NCBI GenBank assembly: GCA_050742535.1
Contig: JBOGIQ010000202.1
Span: 1-10,653, forward strand
DNA length: 10,653 nt
Source of the DNA: Gp6-AA40 sp050742535
GTDB lineage: Bacteria > Acidobacteriota > Vicinamibacteria > Vicinamibacterales > UBA2999
Direction: 5' to 3'
The notes beneath the pieces are model-generated. The model was not told the origin of the DNA. It was given only the letters and a program-made list of their open reading frames with translations, and searched no databases. Each line of letters opens with the position of its first letter. The stretch's first letter is position 1. Below are positions 5,238-10,653 of this stretch, one piece after another. The translations under genes and the position numbers were made by a program.

Positions 5238-7067
5238 TTACCACCCGATCTTCCGGCCCTTGTTCTGCTCGTCGAGCCAGGTCTTCAGCGGCGCGAAGTA
5301 GTCGGCGATCGCCGTGGCGTCCATCTCGCGCTGCCCGGTCAGCGCCTCGAGCACGTCGGGCCACGGGCGCGACGCGCCCATCGCCAGCGCTTTCTTCATC
5401 CGCTCGCCCGCCTCCGTGTTGCCGTAAATCGAACAGCGATGGAGCGGCGTCGTGCAGCCGGACGCTTTCGCCAGCGCGCGGTGAAACTGGAACTGCAGCA
5501 CCGCCGCCAGGAAGTAGCGCGCATACGGCGTGTTGTTCGGCACGTGATACTTGGCACCCGGGTCGAAGAACTCGTCGCCGCGCGCGGTCGCCGGCGCCAC
5601 GCCCTGGTATTTTTGACGGAGATTCCACCACGCCGCGTTGTAGCCGTCCGGCTTGACCTGTCCGCTGAACACCTGCCATCGCCACTGGTCGATCAGCAGC
5701 CCGAACGGCAGGAACGACAGCTTCTCCAGCGCCCGTCCGAGCAGCAGCGGAATATCGCCGGAGGCGCCAGGGGCCTGCTTCAGCATCCCGATCTTCACCA
5801 GGTACTCCGGCGTGACCGACAGCGCGATGGTGTCGCCAACGGCCTCGTGGAAGCCGTCGTTGGCGCTGTCGCGCAGGATCACCGGCAGCGTGTTGTACGC
5901 GCGCTGATAGAAGTTGTGACCGAGCTCGTGATGGATCGTCGTGAAGTCCTCTTCCGTGGGATCGATGCACATCTTGATGCGCAGGTCATCCACGCTGTCG
6001 ACGTCCCAGGCGCTGGCATGGCAGACGACTTCGCGATCGCGCGGCTTCACGAACAGCGAGCGTTCCCAGAACGTCTTCGGCAGCGGATCGAACCCGACCG
6101 AGGTGAAGAACCGTTCGGCAATCCGCGCCATCTCGAGCGGTTGTATGTTGCGCTGCTTGAGGATGGCGTCGAGTGGAACCGCGCGCGCCATGTCCGCCGG
6201 CGCCACGAGCTCGTAGATGTTCGACCAGTCCTGCGCCCAGATGTTCCCGGTCAGGTACGCGGGAATCGGACCGTCCGCCGGAACCTCGGTGCCGTATTTC
6301 TCGTGCAGCTTCGCGCGGACGTGCGCGTGGAGCGACAGATACAGCGGCTGCAGCTGCGCCCACAGCCGATCGAGCTCCTTGGCGAACGCATCCGGATTCA
6401 TGTCGTAGCGCGACCGCCACATCGCGCCGGTGTCCGCAAAGCCGACTTCCTTCGCCCCTTCGTTCGACAGCTCCACGAAGCGCGCGTAGTCCTGCTTCAT
6501 CGCCGGGCCGATGCTGTGCCAGCCTTCCCACACCTCGCGGAGCCGCTTCGGATCGCGGCTCTCCGCCATGATCTTCGTCACGGCTTCCACGTCGAGGCAG
6601 CCGTCCGCGCCTTCGGCGCCCGGCGGGCAGTACTTTCCTGACCCGTACGCCGCCGCCATCCGCGACGTAATCTTGGTCAGCTCGGTCGTCTTCTGCGGAT
6701 CCGACGGCGCGGCCATCGTCATCGTGTTCTTCAGCACGACGAGCTGGCGCTGTTCCTCCGGAGTGCCCGAATCCGCTGGAAAGCGGGCGGCGCGTTTGGC
6801 GTAATCGGTCAGCGCGCTCACGTAGGCCTCATCGGCGCGCGCCGACAGCGCCTGGGTGTCGGTATTGATGTAGGTTTGCATCACCCAGCCGGCTTCGTTG
6901 GATTCGTTGATCGCTTTCAGCAGCTTGGCGTTGGCGTCGGCAAGGAATCCGGTGACGTTGCTGGTATCGCCGGTGTCCGTGCGCCCCGGAGCTTCCGCGC
7001 GGCGGCAGGCAGCGCTGAGGGCGAGGACGCAGACAACCGCGGCCACGACGAATAGTCGAGTCTTCAT
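5238..7067 (-). CDS. M2 family (ACE-like) zinc metallopeptidase lipoprotein
   Basis: 609-aa peptidyl-dipeptidase of family M2, which releases C-terminal dipeptides from peptides. The N-terminus is a lipoprotein signal with lipobox LSAAC (Cys21), so the enzyme is probably anchored in the cell envelope. The catalytic site is complete: HELGH at 380-384 (zinc ligands His380 and His384, catalytic Glu381) and third ligand Glu408 in GFHEAVGD. KYHVPNNTPYARY at 506-518 matches the ACE substrate-binding stretch, with Lys506, His508 and Tyr518 at the positions of the ACE Lys, His and Tyr. QFQFHRAL at 525-532 is also typical. Cys147/157, 349/367 and 538/545 fit the three ACE disulfides. Length is normal. 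No Shine-Dalgarno precedes ATG 7067; a -10-like TATCAT lies 6 nt upstream. Confidence 0.96.
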   Translation of the reverse strand: MKTRLFVVAAVVCVLALSAACRRAEAPGRTDTGDTSNVTGFLADANAKLLKAINESNEAGWVMQTYINTDTQALSARADEAYVSALTDYAKRAARFPADSGTPEEQRQLVVLKNTMTMAAPSDPQKTTELTKITSRMAAAYGSGKYCPPGAEGADGCLDVEAVTKIMAESRDPKRLREVWEGWHSIGPAMKQDYARFVELSNEGAKEVGFADTGAMWRSRYDMNPDAFAKELDRLWAQLQPLYLSLHAHVRAKLHEKYGTEVPADGPIPAYLTGNIWAQDWSNIYELVAPADMARAVPLDAILKQRNIQPLEMARIAERFFTSVGFDPLPKTFWERSLFVKPRDREVVCHASAWDVDSVDDLRIKMCIDPTEEDFTTIHHELGHNFYQRAYNTLPVILRDSANDGFHEAVGDTIALSVTPEYLVKIGMLKQAPGASGDIPLLLGRALEKLSFLPFGLLIDQWRWQVFSGQVKPDGYNAAWWNLRQKYQGVAPATARGDEFFDPGAKYHVPNNTPYARYFLAAVLQFQFHRALAKASGCTTPLHRCSIYGNTEAGERMKKALAMGASRPWPDVLEALTGQREMDATAIADYFAPLKTWLDEQNKGRKIGW

Positions 7068-7073
7068 TCAGGA

Positions 7074-7079
7074 ATGATA
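7074..7079 (-). promoter_or_regulatory. Candidate -10 box for a leaderless M2 peptidase transcript
   Basis: On the minus strand TATCAT ends exactly 6 nt before ATG 7067, so a start site 6-7 nt after the hexamer would fall on the ATG itself. No Shine-Dalgarno is present in the gap, which agrees with leaderless translation. No good -35 is visible. The hexamer lies in the 36-bp gap after the TIGR03435 gene, so the peptidase may be transcribed both from here and from upstream. Confidence 0.42.
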
Positions 7080-7103
7080 ACCAGAATGAGGCGCGGGGAG
7101 TGC

Positions 7104-7847
7104 TCAGTCTGGAACTGGCCGTTCGGCGCGATCGACGACGAGCATGTCGACGGGGCCCCGGCCGGCCTGCAGGCGTAAGCCGAGCTGTTCCTGGATCGCC
7201 GTAAAGATCGTCGGGCTCGCGGACGCGCCTCGCCCGACGAACCGGTCATCCACCGGCCATGTCAGCTTCAAATCGAATGCGCCGGTGAGGCCGGTGCCAT
7301 CAACCACCGCGACGCCGATGGATCGGGACAATCGCATCGCGAATTCGGCCATCGACACACCGGTCCCGACGATCTGTGTCGGCGAGGCGCTGAAATCGCC
7401 GCCCGGATTGGCGCGTTTCGACGGCTCGGCCGCGGTCAGCCGCGGGCCGCTGCTGCCGACCACCAGCGTGTAAATCGGGCCGTCGCGGGACTCGCGGTGC
7501 GCGGCGAGCTTGAAACGATCCGCGAGGAGCCGCTGGAGCATCAACGGCCAGTCGCGTGAATTCGCCCCTGCTTGCATCGTGGCGTCGATGTCGAAGCGAT
7601 CGACGTCGGCCCAGGCCGGATGCCCGGCGATCTGGAACTCCTGAACCGCATACGCAACGCGCAGCAGCGAAATGAGGCTTACATTTTCAGCGCGATAGCG
7701 GTCGCCGGCCACCCGTGCGGCGTTGGCGTTCAGGCTGCCGGTCGCGTTTCGCTTGATTGAAGCGACCTCGAATGCGGGCGATGGGCTCTGGGCAGTAGCG
7801 CCGGCGGCCGCAAGGGTGGCGGCCAGCGCGATGGCGGAGAACTTCAT
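7104..7847 (-). CDS. TIGR03435 family secreted protein
   Basis: 247-aa member of the acidobacterial soil-associated TIGR03435 family, function unknown. Signal peptide 1-19 (MKFSAIALAATLAAAGATA, cleaved before Gln20). Family hallmarks are all visible: FEVASIKRN at 26-34, LLRVAYAV..QIAGHPAW at about 61-79, RFDIDA at 84-89, LLADRFKLAAHRE at 107-119, TGLTGAFDLKLTW in the last third, and the ending LGLRLQAGRGPVDMLVVD. The C-terminal half holds the two-part repeat typical of secretin/TonB-short-N-like folds in this family. The start ATG 7847 is preceded by a divergent 57-bp gap. The stop lies 36 bp upstream of the M2 peptidase, so the two may be co-transcribed. A link in function is not evident. 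Confidence 0.93.
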   Translation of the reverse strand: MKFSAIALAATLAAAGATAQSPSPAFEVASIKRNATGSLNANAARVAGDRYRAENVSLISLLRVAYAVQEFQIAGHPAWADVDRFDIDATMQAGANSRDWPLMLQRLLADRFKLAAHRESRDGPIYTLVVGSSGPRLTAAEPSKRANPGGDFSASPTQIVGTGVSMAEFAMRLSRSIGVAVVDGTGLTGAFDLKLTWPVDDRFVGRGASASPTIFTAIQEQLGLRLQAGRGPVDMLVVDRAERPVPD

Positions 7848-7892
7848 GCACCATGAGACGGACGGCGCGCGGCGGCGGTTAGGCGAGGGCGA

Positions 7893-7898
7893 TAAAAT
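7893..7898 (+). promoter_or_regulatory. Candidate -10 box for a leaderless transcript of the 7905 gene
   Basis: TAAAAT ends exactly 6 nt before ATG 7905, the same distance as TATCAT before the M2 peptidase ATG. A start at the ATG itself would give a leaderless mRNA. No Shine-Dalgarno is seen between them and no convincing -35 lies upstream. Confidence 0.45.
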
Positions 7899-7904
7899 CG
7901 ACCG

Positions 7905-8234
7905 ATGTCGGCACTCCAGGAAGACACGGACATCACCCGCTGCGCGGACCAGTTCGCCATCAAGCTGGCCGGAGACGAACCGTCATTTGACACGGCGCGA
8001 CAGAGCGCCGAGCCGGAGTATCTGGCACTGCTGCATGCGGTCCGCCAGGCACATGCCCGCTTCGCGTTCGATCGCGACGGACGGCCAGGGGCCGTCAACG
8101 CCGTCCGCGAAGCGCTGCCGGTGATGGAACGCGACCTGTTCGACGCGGTGCTCGAGGATCACGCCTGCGAGCTCGCCGCCGTCGAAGAGGCGCTCTATCA
8201 GTTCGCGCGGGCGCTGGCGCGCGGCCGGAAGTAG
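7905..8234 (+). CDS. Small hypothetical protein, largely helical
   Basis: 109-aa protein I do not recognise. It is rich in Ala, Glu, Asp and Arg, and nearly the whole length could be helical (FAIKLAGDEPS, YLALLHAVRQAHARF, VNAVREALPVMERDLFDAVLEDHACELAAVEEALYQFARALA). One Cys lies near each end, and there is no signal peptide or membrane segment. It is probably cytoplasmic. The ATG at 7905 is favoured by the TAAAAT box 6 nt upstream. The last 37 bp overlap the 3' end of the convergent MFS gene. It is divergent from the TIGR03435 gene. Coding status rests on composition and position. Confidence 0.68.
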   Translation: MSALQEDTDITRCADQFAIKLAGDEPSFDTARQSAEPEYLALLHAVRQAHARFAFDRDGRPGAVNAVREALPVMERDLFDAVLEDHACELAAVEEALYQFARALARGRK

Positions 8235-9403
8235 CGCTGGCCGGGCAGCGGCGGAAGCATCAGGCCGAGCGCCGCCGACACGACGAGCGCGGCGACAAAC
8301 GCCCAGAGCGCCAGGTGCTGCCGCGCGGCGCCGTCGGCACCCGGTGCAAAGGCAAGGCTCAGAATCAGCGTGCCGGCAATCGCGCCGAAGTAGCGCAGCA
8401 TCGACACGGTGGCCGAGGCCATGACGCTCTGCTCCTGCGGTACCGCGCTGATCGCCGACGCGTTGGCCGGCCCGGTCGAGAGGCCCAGTCCGAAACCGAC
8501 GAGCAGCAGGCGAAGTGCGACGGCATTCGCCGGCGCCGACGCTGGCAGCGCTCCGAGACCGACCACGCCGAGCGCGCCAATCAGCCCGCCGGCGGAGACG
8601 ATCAGCTTCACACCGACCCACTCGGCGAGCCAGCCGCCGAGAGGCGAGGTCGCGGCCATCGTGAAGGTCATCGCGATGATGGCGAGCCCGAGCCCTGCAT
8701 CGGCGCCTTCTCCGCCGCCAAACAGGAACGGCACCTGAATCAGCAGCGAATACATCGCCAGATTCTGCGTCGAAATGACACCGGCGCTGGCCACGAACGC
8801 CCGGTTGTGGAAGAGCGAGAGATACCCGAACTGCCGGTCGCGGCCGCCCGTGCGTTCCTCGTCGACACGCGGCTGGAGCATCCAGGAGATCACGAGCAGC
8901 GGCACGTTGATCAGGAACAGCGATCGCCAGCCGAGGTGCTCCGTCATCCACGAGCCCAGCGCGGGACCGATGGCCGCCGCGCCCCCCATCACCGAGCCCA
9001 TGATGCCGAACGCGCGCGGCCGCCGCTCCACGGGCACGGCAAGCCGCACCAACGCCATCGCGGTGGGAATGATCAGCGCGCCGCCCGCGGCCATCAGCAG
9101 CCGTCCGGCCACCACCAGTCCGAGCGACGGCGCCAGCATGCCGAGCGCCGCGCCAAGCCCGAACGTCCAGCGGCCCCACGTCAGCGCCCGTGCGTAGCCC
9201 AGGCGATCCGCCACCGCACCCGCCGGCATCTGCGAAACGATCGTCGCAATCAGATAACCCGTCACCACGAGCAGGGTGACACGCGCCGCCGGCGCGTTGA
9301 ACTCCATGCTCAACGCCGGCAGCGCGACCGCGACCATCGTGGAGTTGAGAGGCGTGAGCGCCGCGCCAAGCGCCGCGGAGACGAGAACGGATCCGCGCTT
9401 CAT
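8198..9403 (-). CDS. MFS exporter, DHA2-like
   Basis: 401-aa major facilitator, probably a proton-coupled exporter in the inner membrane with about 12 hydrophobic segments. Signatures: LNSTMVAVALPAL near residue 20, close to the DHA2 motif LDxTIVNVALP; AGAVADRLGYARAL (motif A) at about 57-70; and GGAAAIGPALGSW followed by WRSLFLINVP (motif C region), as in EmrB/QacA-type drug exporters. It starts at ATG 9403. A GTG at 9433 in frame would add ten residues encoded by the REP-like palindrome; I prefer the ATG. That palindrome ends 8 nt before the ATG, where the ribosome binding site should be. The gene follows the PEP-binding gene by 46 bp, so it is likely co-transcribed, and overlaps the convergent 7905 gene at its 3' end. 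The substrate is unknown. Confidence 0.92.
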   Translation of the reverse strand: MKRGSVLVSAALGAALTPLNSTMVAVALPALSMEFNAPAARVTLLVVTGYLIATIVSQMPAGAVADRLGYARALTWGRWTFGLGAALGMLAPSLGLVVAGRLLMAAGGALIIPTAMALVRLAVPVERRPRAFGIMGSVMGGAAAIGPALGSWMTEHLGWRSLFLINVPLLVISWMLQPRVDEERTGGRDRQFGYLSLFHNRAFVASAGVISTQNLAMYSLLIQVPFLFGGGEGADAGLGLAIIAMTFTMAATSPLGGWLAEWVGVKLIVSAGGLIGALGVVGLGALPASAPANAVALRLLLVGFGLGLSTGPANASAISAVPQEQSVMASATVSMLRYFGAIAGTLILSLAFAPGADGAARQHLALWAFVAALVVSAALGLMLPPLPGQRYFRPRASARAN

Positions 9404-9411
9404 GAAGTGAA

Positions 9412-9479
9412 TCCGGCTGAAGCCGGACTCCACGCCTGCGCGACTTCGATCATGTGGGGCGGACCTTGTCAGGTCCGCC
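9412..9479. repeat. Inverted palindrome doublet with GGAG/GTGG tetranucleotides (REPIN-like)
   Basis: TCCGGCT-GA-AGCCGGA at 9412-9427 is followed by CTCC (GGAG on the minus strand). GTGG at 9454-9457 is followed by GGCGGACCT-TGTC-AGGTCCGCC at 9458-9479. As in the 5157-5230 doublet, the tetranucleotides face inward (22 bp apart). The two arms belong to different sequence families. The right palindrome lies inside the 3' end of the PEP-binding gene and the left one in the leader of the MFS gene, so the doublet spans the whole gene boundary. Confidence 0.55.
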
Positions 9480-10292
9480 AAGCGTCGTGATCGGCCGGCA
9501 TTGCAGCAGATAAATCGTGTCGTCGCCGCCGAGCGCCCACTCGATGTCCAGGGCCGGTCCCCAGACGCGCACGCACCTTTCCGCGAGATCGTGGAGTGCG
9601 GCGAGATGGCTGTCGCCGATGCACGCCAGCTGCCGCAGCGAGGGGTCGACCGGTACGTCGATCGTGCCATCATCCTCGCCGTACCAAATCTTCACGTCTT
9701 TGTCTCCGGCGACGAATTCGAGAACGCTGCCTGACGCGCTCATCCTCACACGGTCCGGCACGATGATGCCGCTGACGACCGCCTCGCCGAGGCCCCACGA
9801 CGCTTCGATCAGCCGCTCGTTCGCCCCGGTCATCGGGTTCCGCGTGAAGAGGACGCCGGCAGCAACCGGCTCCACCAGCATCTGCACGACCGCCGCGATC
9901 GCCGGGTCCGCTGATAGTCCCTTGCGGGAGCGGTAGGCGAGGGCGGAGTCGGTGCGCGCCGACTCCCAGACGAGGCGTACTGCCTCGTGCAGCGTCGCCT
10001 TCCGGACATTCAGCTTCGTCACATGCTGACCGGCGAAGCTTGCATCCGCCGAGTCCTCACCTACCGCCGACGATCGAACCGCTAACCGCGCGTCGGGGAT
10101 GTGGGACGACGCAAGAACCGCGTCGACTGCCGCCTGATTGCCCTCCGCCACGCGATTCACCGTCGTCGTGTCAACGGCTGCGCCCGGAGGCACCGGCAGG
10201 CCGGCGCGGATTGCAGCACCCAGACTGACCGCCTTGCCGCCGAAGGCCGTTTCGTCGGCGGCCTGCGCAAGCGGCACTACGCGATCGTCCAT
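9450..10292 (-). CDS. PEP/pyruvate-binding (ATP-grasp) domain protein, stand-alone
   Basis: 280-aa nucleotide-binding domain of the PEP-synthase / pyruvate-phosphate-dikinase / rifampicin-phosphotransferase type, here without the other domains. In order: GGKAVSLG at 18-25 with Lys20, VRSSAVGEDSADASFAGQ at 72-89, AGVLFTRNPMTG at 145-156, SWGLGEAVVSG at 165-175, DIEW at 249-252, and LLQCRPIT at 262-269, the normal end of the domain. The last nine residues, GGPDKVRPT, are encoded by a REP-like palindrome. It starts at ATG 10292 and overlaps the swivelling-domain gene by 16 bp, implying translational coupling. The two products plus an unseen part probably make one phosphotransferase that uses ATP to phosphorylate a small molecule through a phosphohistidine. 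The target could be pyruvate or an antibiotic; the sequence does not decide. Confidence 0.92.
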   Translation of the reverse strand: MDDRVVPLAQAADETAFGGKAVSLGAAIRAGLPVPPGAAVDTTTVNRVAEGNQAAVDAVLASSHIPDARLAVRSSAVGEDSADASFAGQHVTKLNVRKATLHEAVRLVWESARTDSALAYRSRKGLSADPAIAAVVQMLVEPVAAGVLFTRNPMTGANERLIEASWGLGEAVVSGIIVPDRVRMSASGSVLEFVAGDKDVKIWYGEDDGTIDVPVDPSLRQLACIGDSHLAALHDLAERCVRVWGPALDIEWALGGDDTIYLLQCRPITTLGGPDKVRPT

Positions 10293-10653
10293 ACCTCGCC
10301 CTTGTCGCCGTCGACGCGGACACGCATGCCCGTCTTCAATTGCGTTGCCGCGCCCACGCAGCCGACGATGCCGGGCAGGCCGTATTCACGGGACACGATC
10401 GCGGCATGACTCAGTACACCGCCGCGCTCAGTCACCAGCGCCCCAATGAGCGGCAGCACGACGTTGAACGCCGAACCGGTGGACCAGGCGACGAGCACTT
10501 CGCCCTGTTGCACCAGGGGCAGTTCCTCGATGCCGCGAATCAACCGCACCGGACCTTCGTAGACACCGGCACTCACGGCGAATCCCTTGAGCGGCACGTT
10601 CTGAACCGCCTGAACCGCCTGAACCTTCTGAACCTCCTGAACCTCCTGAACCT
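10277..10653 (-). CDS. PEP-utilising enzyme swivelling (phosphohistidine) domain, 5' end beyond window
   Basis: The mobile domain of PEP-utilising enzymes, which carries the phosphate on a histidine between the ATP site and the substrate site. From a GTG at 10597 it is 106 aa: GFAVSAGVYEGPVRLI at 5-20, then ALVTERGGVLSHAAIVSREY at 53-72 with catalytic His64, GLPGIVG at 73-79, and the closing RVRVDGDKGEV. The frame stays open upstream to the window edge through a 9-bp repeat that would encode Val-Gln-(Glu/Lys/Ala) tripeptides. The domain may thus be the C-terminus of a longer protein or a stand-alone domain starting at 10597, where AGGCGG lies 8 nt upstream. In known enzymes this domain follows the ATP-grasp domain; here its gene precedes it, so the order is changed. 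Confidence 0.85.
   Translation of the reverse strand, partial: VQEVQEVQKVQAVQAVQNVPLKGFAVSAGVYEGPVRLIRGIEELPLVQQGEVLVAWSTGSAFNVVLPLIGALVTERGGVLSHAAIVSREYGLPGIVGCVGAATQLKTGMRVRVDGDKGEVWTIA
10601..10653 (-). repeat. 9-bp tandem repeat with Shine-Dalgarno cores
   Basis: Nearly six units of a 9-bp repeat run to the window edge. On the minus strand each unit is GTTCAG followed by GAG, AAG or GCG. Adjacent units create AGGAGG, AGAAGG and AGGCGG cores. In the frame of the following gene the units encode Val-Gln-Glu/Lys/Ala. The array may be a linker inside a longer protein, or a leader carrying several ribosome-binding cores before GTG 10597. The full copy number is not visible. Confidence 0.85.

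Noticed and set aside
5439..6641. 400-codon open frame on the plus strand
   Set aside because: Antisense to the M2 peptidase, which has complete catalytic motifs. The shadow product is Arg-, Val- and Leu-rich with no domain.
7983..9179. 398-codon open frame on the minus strand
   Set aside because: A different frame of the MFS gene, Arg- and Gly-rich, without membrane segments. The MFS frame has clear family motifs.
8315..9490. 391-codon open frame on the plus strand
   Set aside because: Antisense to the MFS exporter and full of Arg, His and Gln. It also reads through the REP doublet; not protein-like.

Overview
The window reads as chromosomal DNA of a GC-rich soil-type Acidobacteriota, most likely of the Vicinamibacteria. 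Two lineage-typical families support this: a VWFA-related acidobacterial protein (TIGR03436 type) at 493-1377 and a TIGR03435-type secreted protein at 7104-7847. The intergenic spaces are rich in short palindromes preceded by GTAG or a related tetranucleotide, which is REP-element architecture. The lineage call is inference from family content, not from a marker gene. I found no rRNA, tRNA, CRISPR array, transposase or phage gene.

Layout. 1-492: non-coding, an imperfect tandem duplication carrying four REP-like palindromes. 493-1377 (-): exported VWA protein. 1488-1712 (-): small cysteine-rich CWC-family protein. 1782-2369 (+): protein of unknown function that looks extracellular but has no signal peptide. 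2370-2668: non-coding, with five TGTG(G) motifs at exactly 11-bp spacing that resemble degenerate DnaA boxes. 2669-2935 (+): small unknown protein. 2936-3372: non-coding, with two large independent RNA-like hairpins (3000-3145 and 3166-3259) followed by a long REP. 3373-7847 (-): four genes in one direction, in transcription order a TIGR03435 protein, an M2 (ACE-like) metallopeptidase lipoprotein, an outer-membrane beta-barrel protein and a membrane-anchored SGNH hydrolase. 7905-8234 (+): small unknown protein, convergent with the next gene. 8198-10653 (-): an operon-like set of a swivelling phosphohistidine domain (running off the window edge), a PEP/pyruvate-binding ATP-grasp domain and an MFS exporter of DHA2 type.

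How the genes may work together. The first two genes of the last set look like separated parts of a PEP-synthase or rifampicin-phosphotransferase-like enzyme. They overlap by 16 bp and are followed by a drug-type exporter. A phosphotransfer-plus-export pair acting on a small molecule is the most natural hypothesis, but the substrate domain is not in view. The 3373-7847 genes all encode cell-envelope or periplasmic products but show no obvious common pathway.

The least expected content is non-coding. It comprises the REP-like family (one copy supplies the stop codon of the SGNH gene and another encodes the C-terminal tail of the PEP-binding protein), the two long hairpins, the 11-bp phased TGTGG array, a 9-bp tandem repeat carrying Shine-Dalgarno cores upstream of the swivelling-domain gene, and two -10-like hexamers placed exactly 6 nt before an ATG, which suggests leaderless transcripts.
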